Assembly (NCBI GenBank): GCA_004352715.1
Contig: SCFE01000011.1
Coordinates: 808,846 to 872,845, forward strand
Length of the DNA stretch: 64,000 nt
Reading direction: 5' to 3'
Source: Hofstenia miamia
Lineage: Eukaryota; Xenacoelomorpha; Acoela
In this document: piece after piece, positions 1-10,689 of the stretch
How positions within the stretch are numbered: the first letter of the stretch is position 1
Layout of the letters: every line of letters begins with the position of its first letter
Notes under the pieces: model-generated
Told to the model about the DNA's origin: nothing
Database searches by the model: none
Seen by the model: only the letters and a program-made list of their open reading frames with translations
Made by a program: the position numbers and the translations under genes

Positions 1-32
1 GAATCGATCCCGTGATGGAATCCAGCCACTAC

Positions 33-433
33 TCGACACAACTTGCCTAGCTGCACATTTTATTAAATAATCAAACCAGATAAGAGTAGAATGAAAATAA
101 AATAAACTCTGAAGAATTTATTGTTCATCAAATTTCTGGTTAGTTCAAAGCTATTTATAAAAATTTTCCAAAAGTACCTGCCAATTTTGAATTTTAAATA
201 ATTCATCTGCCAATATGGCTGTTCCTTTGTAAGCGTAATTTTGCTCAATTTTATTTGTCAAATGTTACTTGATCAGCTAACAAGTTTTTCTTAATTTGAA
301 CAATATTGAGGCTTAGTTGCATCTTACAAAATAACTAAGATAATTAACTAAATTTTACAATCAATTCTAATTATTATTAATCATTCGATGTTATTCCTCG
401 CTTGCAGCTTAGTTGCTTTTGGATGATGCTACA
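33..433 (-). repeat. LTR-like repeat, reverse orientation, copy 1
   Basis: This stretch is similar along its length to 44,857-45,262. Read on the minus strand, both copies start TGTAGC and run about 400 bp. Immediately beyond the far end (plus 12-30) lies a segment reading TGGCTGGATTCC on the minus strand, which matches TGGCGAGAATCC beside copy 2 and is placed like a primer-binding site. Similar length, TGT start and the PBS-like neighbour suggest an LTR of a minus-oriented retroelement. The 3' boundary is inferred from where the two copies stop matching. It directly abuts the plus-strand Gypsy protease, so one element probably inserted into or truncated the other. Confidence 0.45.
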
Positions 434-899
434 CTGTGCACATGATGTTTTGGTGATAACTTCATTGCTACACACTAACGTCATCCCCATGGATGTGAAC
501 AGATTACTAATTAATGCTACCATTGATACAGGAGCCTCTGTATCAATCATTAATGACACCTGTTGTGACAAGCTTTGCCTACAGAGAGATCTGTTACCCT
601 CTACCACTTGTTTATTGGATGCTTTGGGAAATACTATTTCACTGAAGGGCCAGATTAACAATCTCAAGTTACACATCCATCAGGAATGTTTTCACATGGA
701 CCTCATTGTGGTCAATACCTGCAATTGGCCTCTGCCATACAATGTCATCCTTGGGAATGACTTCCTTGAGAGAAACACATGCGTAATCAACTATGGAACC
801 AACACTCTCTCTATTCACAAAAGTGAGCCACAGGAGGAACTGATCACTACTTGTAACCAAGATATCTTGTTAACTTTCACAGATACAATCATCATGTAA
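402..899 (+). pseudogene. Gypsy aspartic protease segment
   Basis: A 165-codon open frame carries the retropepsin active-site signature DTGASVS near residue 42 and the downstream VILGNDFL flap/ILG-type motif near residue 115, as expected for the Gypsy protease that precedes RT. The family cleaves the element's own polyprotein. Its start codon lies inside the preceding LTR-like repeat, so the true protein probably began upstream in a gag-pol frame that is now missing. The frame closes at 899; the region 900-1,280 keeps only traces of the linker to RT, with several stops. Confidence 0.8.
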
Positions 900-1279
900 C
901 CATTGCATTGGTGACAAGTTGCCATCTCTACAAGCTCTCCTTACAAGGGGGACGTCATGATTTCTCGGACAAAGGGGAAAATGCCTCCACAGTTTACATC
1001 TTTCTCCAGACATTTGTCATGTTTCTTGTGGAAGGACTTATGTCACTGTACTTAATAGTTTCACATGCCTGATCCAAATGGATCCCACAAAGACATCTAT
1101 TGTCATAATGCCAGTCCAACTCAAATCTAAGGCTGCAGCCTATCTGCCCATTCTTACAGCAATCCATGATCTAAGTGAACCAAATGATCCAGTCTAGATC
1201 CCAGTTGTAAATGAGAGAACTCACAGACACCTGAGTCCACAAGAGCATGACGTGCTCTCCACCCTCCTATGCCAGCATC

Positions 1280-1940
1280 ACAATGTGTTCAATTACAGAT
1301 CAATCAGTGTTGGAAAAACTTAAGAGTGGAATATGAACAGATCCTTAGCAATCTCATTGAAAGTGGGATCATACAGAATAGTCATAGTCCCACAGTGTCC
1401 ATTTGCCAAGGAGAGTAGTACTGCCTCTGCATTGATTTCTGATGATTAAACAATATTACAACTAAGGATGCATATCCACTACCTCACATTAAGGATCTCC
1501 TCTATGATGCCTGCAAGTACAAGTTATTTTCATGCTTGGATCTCTGTAAAGCCTATTGGCAGATACTGATGAAGCCTGCTGACATTCTGAAAACCGCTTT
1601 TACTATGCCTTATGGCCTCTTTGAGTGGAAGTACAATGACTTTGGGCTCTGCAATGCTCCAGCAACATTTCAGCATTATGTCACACATGTACTATTGAAT
1701 GGCACCAATGTTCTCAAACCTGGGATCACCACATGCATGGACAACGTTCTAGTTGCTGGACACACATTCTCTGATCACTTAGATAAACTGGGTCACACTC
1801 TCAAGATCCTGTACAACTCTGGACTCCAGGTAAATGGAAATAAATATTCACTCATTTCACTTCTAGTTACCTTCTTAGGCAGGGTAATCAAACCTGGAAG
1901 AATATCAATTAAAAATGATGTGAAAGACCATCTTGATTGA
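1280..1940 (+). pseudogene. Gypsy reverse transcriptase segment (inactive)
   Basis: RT block A/B similarity (a VEYEQI..LIESGII..SHSP type stretch and DAYPLPHIKDLL) precedes LDLCKAYWQI and FGLCNAPATFQ, typical Gypsy palm motifs. The first part has in-frame stops; the open part is 1,536-1,940. The catalytic box that should read Y-x-D-D is CMDN here, so the second catalytic aspartate is lost. This supports a long-dead copy, independently of the stops. Confidence 0.85.
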
Positions 1941-2526
1941 ATTGAGACTCCTGATGGGCTTTCTTAACTATTATGGCTCCTTCATTTCTGAACTAGCCAA
2001 CCAAACCAAGAACATCTCTAACCTATTACAAAAGAATACTGAATTTTGTTGGACTTGGGCTGAACAAGAAGAGCTGGATGCTGTGAAGTTAGAGCTCTGA
2101 CAGATACCCAGTCTGAACACGCCAGATTATACAAAAGAATTTATCATCAACTGTGACGTGAGTTCAGTCACCATCAGTCGTGTGCTCAGCCAAGTGATCA
2201 ACAGTCAGGAATGCCCTGTACAATATTTCAGCTGGAAGCTCCACAATGCTGAACTGAACTATGGAGCTATGAAATCAGAAATGCTGGCACTTGTTGAGAG
2301 TCTGAAGAAGTTTTGATTCTTCATTTTAGGCGGCCAATTTGTTGTGTGCACCAACAACTCCACACTAGCATGGACTAAGAAATTCTCTGGCAATAAGTCA
2401 AACATAGTCGCCCAATGGTTGGAGTACCTTAATGACTTCTCTTTTACAATCACTCATTGCCCTGGGAGATTGCATCTCAATGCTGATTTATTCACCACTC
2501 TGCCAAGCTATGAGAGAGACCTGTGA
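1941..2526 (+). pseudogene. Gypsy RNase H segment (degenerate)
   Basis: Reading continues through RT thumb/connection-like sequence (FCWTWAEQEELDAV) into an RNase HI-like region with IINCDVSS (first acidic residue), a conserved NYGAMKSEMLALV helix with its Glu, and VVCTNNSTLAW, where Gypsy RNase H normally has T-D-x; here the Asp is Asn. The C-terminal HCPGRLHLNADLFTTLP segment matches the usual GxxNxxADxLSR ending. One stop splits the region and the last open part is 2,344-2,526. Confidence 0.8.
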
Positions 2527-2631
2527 AAGCTGCTGGGTGAGAAGAATCTGTTTGGATTCATCCCTGCTTGCAAGTATGAGCTCCTCCCTGATATCAATGC
2601 AGATTGAAATGGGAAAGCAATCCTCCCTATT

Positions 2632-4091
2632 ATGGTGAAGGAGATTTCTGAAAAGGAGATTGCCACCCATCAATTACATGACAAAGTTTTGTCCAAAATC
2701 ATTTTCAAGATCAAGAACCCTGATCACACTGGACTTCTCTACATGCATAGTTGGAACAACCATCTGGTGATCCCTGAGTACTTCAAGCAACATCTCATCC
2801 AGAAGATCCATCAATGTGGACACCTTGGGATTATCCAGACAGAGAGAACATTTAATGCTCAATATGTTACCATTGGTATTAGAGCCACAGTACAAGATAT
2901 AATCAATAAGTGTGAAGCTTGCCTGCTTCAAGGAGCTGGACACTTTCTGGAGCAGAGGTCCAAGCTCCATAGTTGGGTCACCAAAAGAATGAATGAAGTG
3001 GTCCACATGGACATAGAAAAACTGTCAAGGGATGAGCAAGGATTTCAATATCTGTTGGTCTTGATAGACCATTTTACTAAATATGCATGACTCATTCCTC
3101 TTGATAACGCCACTGCCAAAGACATCAGTGAAAGAATTGTGAAAACTGGATCTTTAAGCTTGGGCCTATGGAGCATTTGGTCTCTGACTGTGGTCCACAG
3201 TTCAAGAATTCCTTAATGTCTACTCTCATTAAAGAACTAGAGATCATACATGATTTCACCACTCCTTACCATCTGCAGTCAAATTGTGTCATTGAGCAAC
3301 TGAACTGCACCATCATTAAACTGATCAGAGTTGCTTTGGCCTGTGCTGCTGGTTGGAACTGGAGATGCGTCATAGAAGTGGTTGAATTCTATAACAATAC
3401 CACTGTGTGCTCCACCACTTAAGTAAGTCCTTTCAAAGTCATGTTTGGCTGTGAAGCAAGCATTCCTTTGTCAATCATGTTCCCAGACTACAATGAGCCA
3501 ACTTTGGAAAACTTTGTGAACTGGATGCTGAAAGAATTCCAAGAAGTGCACCTCACTATCTGTCAGAATACCAATCAGTCTGTTATTCACCAGAAAAGGA
3601 ATTTTGATAAAAAGCAATATGGTGAGCCCCACAAAGTTGGAGACTCTGTATTTGCTTATTTTCCTCATTAGGTCACTGATGAGAACCAGGTATGGAAACT
3701 TGCCACTAATTGGCAAGGGCCTTTTAATATAATCAAAATGTTAGAGCACCACCAGTATTTATTAGATAATGGTAAAGTCTCCCATTTTCAGTGGCTTAGG
3801 CAAACAGTCAAAGACATACAAAATGCAGTCATTGATAATAATAATAACAAGTTTTCTCTCATTGATGACATTGTGAACAAGATAGAGTATTACAATAACC
3901 TCACTGAATGTGAGGAAGATGACCTTACACAGGTTGAGTACAATAGTAACCTTGGTAATAGTAGCAGCACTATAACTACTCATATTTTGCCTAAACAAAA
4001 AGCTAGAGATCAGAGATATTTAGACCATTTAAATACCCAGGAATGGGACCTTAATCTTATATCTTTGTTTAGCAACTATGAAATGAACTGA
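2632..4091 (+). pseudogene. Gypsy integrase segment, broken into four frames
   Basis: The first frame (2,632-3,090) holds an HHCC zinc-binding block (H-x-H spacing near HQCGHLGI, then KCEACL) and the start of the DDE core (HMDIEKL, YLLVLIDHFTKYA). The next (3,168-3,422) carries SDCGPQFKN and PYHLQSNCVIEQLN, giving the second Asp and the Glu, so all three catalytic acids can still be seen. The third (3,441-3,671) begins MFGCEASIPLSIMFP, a hallmark of Gypsy integrase C-termini. After a stop, WQGPFNIIKMLEHHQYLL (3,700-3,770) matches the small GPF/Y-like module, and the frame runs acidic to 4,091. Stops and frameshifts separate the pieces. Confidence 0.85.
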
Positions 4092-4327
4092 GAGCCAACC
4101 CCCAACAAGACACCAAGTACAAAGACGAATCAATCCATGAGACAAAACGAAGCAATCAACAATGCCCAGATGATCAGATGAAGGCACCTCCCAAAAATGA
4201 GAGCACCTGGCAGAAGACACCCATAGCAGCCTCTACTACGAGTTAGCAGACTTCCCCTGATTATGCTCAGATACAACTCTCTGAGTGGGAGTGGACCTCA
4301 GACAACTATGCATGGCAACAACTCTCT

Positions 4328-5260
4328 GTGTGTGAATCCAAGGAGCATAGAGTGCCTTTTGCCCACCTGTCTAACATAACCTTGCCCTGTGTTGACTCAA
4401 AACTCCCTCCTAGTCCCAGTCATTCTTCCTGTGACTCTGCTAGTATTAGGTCTCACAAAGCCAAGGAACATAAGGCCAAAACACTTAAGGTTGGAGATGA
4501 GATCTTACATCAGTATTTTATTGCTACTCAGAAAGTGGTCTGTTTAGTCAGAGATTACTTATCAGAAGAAACAAAGAATAGGCTGTGATGGACATTTAAC
4601 ACTAAGGATCTAACATGCTCAGTCAACTTGATTCCATTTGTCATAGATGCAGAGTGTAGACCTCCAATCAATGCAATTATCTGCTACAATTCTAAAATGT
4701 TAGCTGGCATGGCATGCCCATACTGGCAAAGTACAGTTCACACTATATTTGATGAGGACATCAACTTGTCTCACCTGTGCCAGTTTCTGAACAATAAAGA
4801 AAAGATAAAAAAGTTTGAATGTGTTAATATTGATTTTGACAACCTACTAATCATCTACTTTTTTCATGTTGGTGAGGTAAACCACCCCCAAATCATGGGA
4901 AAGATTGAGATAGCCTATTGACTCACCAAAGTGGAGAAGATAAGCCTTGTTATGTTTTTAAAAGAAGAATACCAGGATAGCATCCCAGATGAAGTTGACA
5001 GTCTGCACTTTCACATGGAGAACTTCACCATTCTGTACAAAAGCTCCTATCAGCCTACCAGTATGCATAATACTCACATAATCTCAGCTACCAAGATCAT
5101 CTACACTGATCTGCTCCTGTGCAAGAAAATTCCAACACACAATCTCACAGTCAATACTTGTCTGATAATCTATATGTGCATCCAGGCTCAATCACTTGAG
5201 TCAGTCAACATTAGCTTGCCTGGCTCATTGCTCATTGAATGCCTCACCTGGGAAGAATAA
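4328..5260 (+). pseudogene. Unrecognised coding block downstream of Gypsy integrase, 5' half
   Basis: Three successive open frames (4,328-4,588, 4,628-4,921, 4,931-5,260) sit close together with coding-like composition and lead into the 397-codon frame at 5,196. I see no zinc knuckle, protease, RT or envelope signature. Their position between integrase and the 3' LTR, and the small frame shifts between them, suggest one long ancestral ORF of the same element broken by decay. It could be a displaced gag-like or an accessory ORF. The 4,092-4,327 link is Gln/Asn/Thr-rich when translated and has stops. Confidence 0.45.
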
Positions 5261-6389
5261 CAAAACTATGGAATGTTTTGAGAAATTCTATGCTTGTCTC
5301 ATTGGATCCAGTGGACCCCTTGGTCGCCTACCACCTCAGATGATCGTCAACCTATTAGGAGTCGCGTTTTCTGACTTAAATAACTTCTCAGACACCCTCA
5401 AAAAGTACATGTGGGGAGCAACTGCTGAGACCAAGTTTCCTTCTCTTAGCTCCAAGAACGCACCTTTGGTTGGTCACTATGACATCTTGAACCACATGGA
5501 GGTCTTATTCAACCTAGAACAGCTCAATTATCCAGAGTGCAGGTACAGTAAACTTACACAAACCCAGCAACAAGCTACCAAGGATGGTGAAGTCATCCCA
5601 ATCACTGTTTTAGGGCAGATGATGAAAACGCCCAAACAATTTTACTGCAAGGAAGAGCTCCTGTCCTCCTCAGTGATTGAGGTATCACTGGCAATGAAAG
5701 CCCTCATTGAAGCTGTTAACCTAGAAAAGTTCTCAGGGGTCACAGTCTCACCTAAGCTCACGCCTGCCTGGTCTCTTACTGATAATGAACAGATCTTAAT
5801 GATTGAGCATAACCTGGAAGAATTTGAAGAGGAACCAGTGATAGTCAATCGCATTGTCAAGACCAACAGTGACAATGATATCCTAGGCCTCATGAAGTGG
5901 TGCCTCACAGAGATGCTGACTAAAGAAGAGCTTGTACTTCTACTATCGCCAGGGCAACAACTCTCCCTGGAAGTAGAATGTACCACAACCCACCTTTGTC
6001 TCTCCATTGCTCAAATTGAAAATCTAAGGAGCCACGAACTCCATAGTGCTTTTTGGGATTCTATCAAGGATGCTAAGATTAATTACCCCGTCACAATCCA
6101 AACAGCTTCCCTTCAGGACAAGTGCAGCTTTGCCCAGTTGGAAAATAACATTGAGAAAAACAACCTTCTCTGCATCCCACTGCCTTGTATGATGACACCA
6201 CTAATTCTGCCATTATGGAGAGTGTGCCGGGGAAAGAAGAAAGTCTCTGTCCATCTCACAGACCGCATTAACTACGTCTCTACCACCTCCAAAGTTAACA
6301 GATTTATGCAGACTAAGGAGTATAAGGATACCCACAATGCTTTGCTAGAAAATGGCAACCCTGATGCATATACATTGACAGAAAACTAA
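5196..6389 (+). CDS. Unrecognised 397-codon ORF of the Gypsy element
   Basis: This is the longest open frame of the element apart from none of the enzymatic domains, which are all broken. It is intact for 397 codons, mostly soluble and acidic in the middle (NLEEFEEEPVIVNRI near residue 210), with no membrane segment, signal peptide, Cys-His knuckle or catalytic motif I can name. It overlaps the end of the preceding frame by 65 bp in another frame, so the listed Met is probably not the original start; the ancestral protein likely began further upstream. It ends just before further coding-like sequence in a shifted frame. Gag-like or element-specific accessory function is possible but unproven. 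Confidence 0.5.
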   Translation: MSQSTLACLAHCSLNASPGKNNKTMECFEKFYACLIGSSGPLGRLPPQMIVNLLGVAFSDLNNFSDTLKKYMWGATAETKFPSLSSKNAPLVGHYDILNHMEVLFNLEQLNYPECRYSKLTQTQQQATKDGEVIPITVLGQMMKTPKQFYCKEELLSSSVIEVSLAMKALIEAVNLEKFSGVTVSPKLTPAWSLTDNEQILMIEHNLEEFEEEPVIVNRIVKTNSDNDILGLMKWCLTEMLTKEELVLLLSPGQQLSLEVECTTTHLCLSIAQIENLRSHELHSAFWDSIKDAKINYPVTIQTASLQDKCSFAQLENNIEKNNLLCIPLPCMMTPLILPLWRVCRGKKKVSVHLTDRINYVSTTSKVNRFMQTKEYKDTHNALLENGNPDAYTLTEN

Positions 6390-7052
6390 CTATCAAGGAT
6401 ATTTTCAGAAGGGCCAGCCTATCTCTACTCAACTAGAGAAAATTCATCAAACCATCAATTTGCTAGACCCTCATGTTGTCATTCAATTTCAATCCAGAGG
6501 TGACTTGATGTGGGCTAATAAAGCTGAGACTATAACCCGCTATTATGATGTAACCAAGTGTATCAAAATTATTACCATGCTACATGCCAGCATAACTGAC
6601 CCCAAAGAAATGATGCTGCAACAAGTAAACGAGTATTGTTCGCTCTTCATCGACCATGCTACCCATATGGGATCTCTCAGGGACGTTTTCCTCCATTTTT
6701 ATCCTGATACCAAAATTAGTTGGAAGATGCACACACCTCGGACACTGACGCCCTGATGACACTTCTTATCACCCTCAAGGGCCTTTGTCTTTATGAGAAT
6801 TTCTACAATACCTTCACTCAGATGTTAAACGTGTTGTGAAGAAACTGCCCTATTAGTTCAAGGCTACCAGAGCTCAAATATTTTAGATTACACAGCAAAA
6901 CCATCACTCAATGTGAAGCATTAATGCAGGTCACCAGGCGGCCTCGCTATGCAGAAGTTTCATCCTGGGATGACATATTGGCCACAGAGATGATCAAAGA
7001 AGCCCAAAAGTTGTTGTGTGGTCCTACCATCCAACTGTTACCTCAGCCTTAA
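6390..7052 (+). pseudogene. 3' end of the unrecognised Gypsy-associated ORF
   Basis: Coding-like sequence continues after the stop at 6,389: an open frame at 6,460-6,756 (MLDPHVVIQF start) and, after shifts, a stretch ending TQCEALMQVTRRPRYAEV and LLCGPTIQLLPQP with a stop at about 7,050, only some 10 bp before the polypurine tract. The closeness of this stop to the tract is what one expects for the last ORF of an LTR element. Confidence 0.45.
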
Positions 7053-7540
7053 CTGTGCAATGGGGGGCATGTAGAGTCACTCAGGGCCTTTTTTTATTTT
7101 TATTTTAATTTACAGGTGCTCTCAAATTAATTTGGTGCTATTTTGTTAATGAATTGTTAATTTTGTTAATTTGTGATTATTTCGAACCTANTTTTTGTAG
7201 TAAGATTTTCCTTGTCGATAGATGGCGCTTTAAAATGTGATTTATCAGCTATCTTAATACATNGGAAGCATTAATGCAGGTCACCAGGCGGCCTCGCTAT
7301 GCAGAAGTTTCATCCTGGGATGACATATTGGCCACAGAGATGATCAAAGAAGCCCAAAAGTTGTTGTGTGGTCCTACCATCCAACTGTTACCTCAGCCTT
7401 AACTGTGCAATGGGGGGCATGTAGAGTCACTCAGGGCCTTTTTTTATTTTTATTTTAATTTACAGGTGCTCTCAAATTAATTTGGTGCTATTTTGTTAAT
7501 GAATTGTTAATTTTGTTAATTTGTGATTATTTCGAACCTA
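6915..7540. repeat. 276-bp direct repeat flanking Ns at 7,191 and 7,263
   Basis: Positions 6,915-7,190 are identical by eye to 7,265-7,540. Between them are a single N, a 71-bp unique segment and another single N. The repeat begins in the element's last ORF and ends in the LTR, and coincides exactly with the Ns, which points to an unmerged contig overlap rather than a real tandem duplication. Confidence 0.85.
7059..7190 (+). repeat. Polypurine tract and start of Gypsy 3' LTR
   Basis: A run of AATGGGGGGCA at about 7,059-7,069 is followed by TGTAGAGTCACTC, the arrangement of a plus-strand primer tract plus LTR start (TG). The LTR sequence continues as AT-rich DNA until a single N at 7,191. It differs from the LTR-like repeat at 33-433. 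The end of the LTR cannot be fixed because the sequence is duplicated around two N positions. Confidence 0.6.
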
Positions 7541-9030
7541 AGTTTCGAACTTAATAACTGTCCCCTTGGAGCTTTAGAATTATGTGTAATTGCTCAGTTA
7601 ATTTGCGAGGGAAACTAACTTTTGTAAAAACGGTAAATTTTTATCTACTCTTGTAGAAATAGGGAATACAATTGTAAGCAAATGTCATACCGTTTGCTTT
7701 TCTATTATATTATATCGTACTAACCATTTTAGCTCTAGTATGAATTTTATAATAATGGAATTGTAAGATCCAGCGATAATGTGGGAGAACTCCACTGTGC
7801 TTGGGGCAATAACTCGCTCCTTGACAGATGTGAGCCCATATATTGTGGTCGCTTTAGGACTACATATAGGCATAGGGATTAAAAGAACTACAACGTCTAT
7901 TGATTGAACATGCAGAAATCAGAACATACTTTGAATATATGATGCCGTTGGCGTACACGAATACATGGTAACTACATGTTATTTACTATCTTATTACATA
8001 AGCTGAGAAGATAAACCCGGAGATAAATTATTTGTATTGAGCTAAAAATTACAACTTGAGATACACGATTAGCACCTTGGATATGTAAGGATGGATTCAA
8101 ATGGCTTGGCTTCAGCGAGATGCCATGTGAATTGGTTGCTACTTTAACCGTCTTGGAATTACTTTTTTCAACAATGAAATTGGCGAATTACCAATCTTCA
8201 TTTGTTTTGTTAAAGCATGGGATGCTCTTGGCGATGGTAATCTTCTGCAACCTTTGTACTGCTTGAGCTGCTAGACGCACCCCGTGATTCTACAATAAAG
8301 TAGTAAATTTTTTGTTTTTGGGGTGTTACACGTCCTATCGTTCAGGCTATTTTTTACCATATGAACTGTACCTCCATTTCCCAATCTTTGATTTGTCATA
8401 AATTCTATATTTCAAAAGCTTCATTGAACATTCTAGTATTATTTGAATGTATTTTAAATGCTCTTTAAAATGAAATAACAGAAAACATAAGCTGCATTCC
8501 TATGCAAAAAAATTTAATCCCTTGACTGATGCTATAGTGCTATTGGTTGTCACTCAATTTATAAAATTGTCATTTTAGACATAATTTTCATTTATATATA
8601 TATATATTCTAGTATCATCATATTTAGAAATATAGAAAAGCAATAACATAGTGATAGCATAGCATCTAATCTCGCAAAGACAGAACCTCCAAGAGTACCA
8701 TTTAGACATAAGCATTTTAAAGTAGTATACATTAATGAGGCCAGCTTAAGTATGTAAGAAAGTACAAGCATCTGGGTTAAACATATGTTTTTAATTTAAT
8801 ATTTTTTAGAATCTCTCACCAGCATTTTTCCTTGGTCCATTTTGGAGAAATCTGCGGAACGCTACCGACGTAGCTATCAATCATCAAGGAAAAAATATTA
8901 GAGATACCTAAATTAAGTGCATATGTTTTATTTTCTATAACATAGAAACATATCTATAAAATTATTAGTAAAATGAAACTACAGAATATATATATATTTA
9001 TATATATATGTATATATATATATATATATT
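7541..9030. other. Non-coding, AT-rich
   Basis: The first few hundred bases probably continue the Gypsy LTR. The rest has short TA tracts (8,597-8,610 and 8,985-9,030) and no convincing gene on either strand. Confidence 0.4.
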
Positions 9031-9192
9031 CAACTGGTTTAGATTTATAAATCATCGTCAGTGTACAAATGCGTGGTATTTAATTTACAATTATTACATT
9101 AAATGATGTTGAAATATGCATACACTTAAAATATAAAAATTCAATCCCACGCATTTGTACACTTACGATGATTTATAAATCGAAACTGGTTG
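9031..9192. repeat. Short palindromic MITE-like element
   Basis: Positions 9,031-9,076 and 9,147-9,192 are inverted repeats of 46 bp with about four mismatches, ending CAACTGGTTT on the left. The 70-bp centre is unrelated AT-rich DNA. It is flanked on both sides by (TA)n tracts, the right one running into an assembly gap. No coding capacity. A foldback MITE is the simplest reading. Confidence 0.7.
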
Positions 9193-9242
9193 GAAATATT
9201 GAATTGAGCACGTTAGTTTATTCATATATATATATATATATA

Positions 9243-9682
9243 NNNNNNNNNNNNNNNNNNNNNNNNNNNNNNNNNNNNNNNNNNNNNNNNNNNNNNNNNN
9301 NNNNNNNNNNNNNNNNNNNNNNNNNNNNNNNNNNNNNNNNNNNNNNNNNNNNNNNNNNNNNNNNNNNNNNNNNNNNNNNNNNNNNNNNNNNNNNNNNNNN
9401 NNNNNNNNNNNNNNNNNNNNNNNNNNNNNNNNNNNNNNNNNNNNNNNNNNNNNNNNNNNNNNNNNNNNNNNNNNNNNNNNNNNNNNNNNNNNNNNNNNNN
9501 NNNNNNNNNNNNNNNNNNNNNNNNNNNNNNNNNNNNNNNNNNNNNNNNNNNNNNNNNNNNNNNNNNNNNNNNNNNNNNNNNNNNNNNNNNNNNNNNNNNN
9601 NNNNNNNNNNNNNNNNNNNNNNNNNNNNNNNNNNNNNNNNNNNNNNNNNNNNNNNNNNNNNNNNNNNNNNNNNNNNNNNNNN
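9243..9682. other. Assembly gap (440 N) inside a (TA)n tract
   Basis: The gap is bordered on both sides by TA dinucleotide sequence. Frames reported across it are meaningless. Confidence 0.95.
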
Positions 9683-10689
9683 ATATATTAAACAGTTGAG
9701 TGATAAACTGATATAACTGGGCCAATGTCATCTTCTTCTGAACCACTTGCTTCATTCAGTTATTTTGAGTTAACTGGGTCATGGTCATACAGTCTTAAAA
9801 ATTTACCACTGACATATTCCCATCTTGAGCCAGTATTAAGCCACCATTTGTTTCTACTTTCTACTGTTTATTGGCAGTAAGTTAATTCGACAAAAAAACT
9901 ACAATATAATTATACAGTATATTGATTTTCAAAGAAATATTTTTTATGGCTAAAGTTCAAAGTTCAGAGAAGAATTTGAGTTTGAATTTTTTAAAGTAAT
10001 AATATTAATAACCAAGAATATAGAAATGATAGGCTTCCATCCTTAATATGTTTCTGAAAAAACATATACAAATATAAGTCATTGAACTCTCACGCTTAGA
10101 GTGTTTTCGTAATGAGTCATGGTAGCTTTGATTTCAAACAGAAGTGGAGGTAAAATGAAGTCAATTTAATTTCAAAATAATTTTCCATCTACACTACTAA
10201 ATTCATCCACTAGAGGGCTAATAAATCTTAAATTAAATTTCGTGTAATGGTTAGTGAAACATCTGATTGGTGGTGCATCCAGTGGATGAAACGTCTGTAG
10301 ACCATGGACACAACTACATAGTGTCCTCTGTCCCCCTAGCCCACTATCCAATTAACTAGATAATGGAAAACACACTGATTAATTACATTTATAAATGTCT
10401 GCTCCATAAGAATTATAATTGGCACACGAAGAAATGCACTCGGAGATCACCAAAAATATATTAGATAGGTATGGTAAAATCTAAATGTATTTTACTTGCA
10501 GTTGCAAAATGTTTTAAAGCTTGCTAAGTTTAACATTATTGTTGATGATGATTAGTAAGAATAATATTTGGGTATAGTTTATTTAAATATTGCAGATGCC
10601 TAAGTTATATACTCAGAAATATAATCAATATATTCAAATTGCAAATCAAATATTGCAACTACAATAAGCCAGGTTTAGTCTTTACTTAA
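9683..10689. other. Intergenic, downstream of the transporter gene
   Basis: No gene seen. A small inverted motif around 10,278-10,290 (catccagtggatg) lies near a related motif at about 10,205 and may mark an old repeat. Confidence 0.35.

Larger units (their letters stand above)
434..7190 (+). mobile_element. Decayed Ty3/Gypsy LTR retrotransposon
   Basis: Domains occur in the Ty3/Gypsy order protease, reverse transcriptase, RNase H, integrase, followed by a further long coding block and then a polypurine tract with the start of a 3' LTR near 7,070. No gag is visible before the protease and no matching 5' LTR is in the window, so the copy is 5'-truncated or interrupted by the LTR-like repeat at 33-433. 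Many stops and frameshifts and altered catalytic residues show it is dead. The block of coding DNA after integrase (about 4.1-7.05 kb) is unusually long for a plain Gypsy element. Confidence 0.85.

Noticed and set aside
5642-6007. 121-codon minus-strand frame, Arg/Ser-rich
   Set aside because: Shadow of the 397-codon plus-strand frame of the Gypsy element.
9168-9755. Long open frames spanning assembly gaps (also at 27.3-27.9, 35.4-35.75 and 38.1-39.46 kb)
   Set aside because: They are open only because Ns produce no stop codons. Only the R2-like portions at the edges of the 38.5-39.2 kb gap are real.
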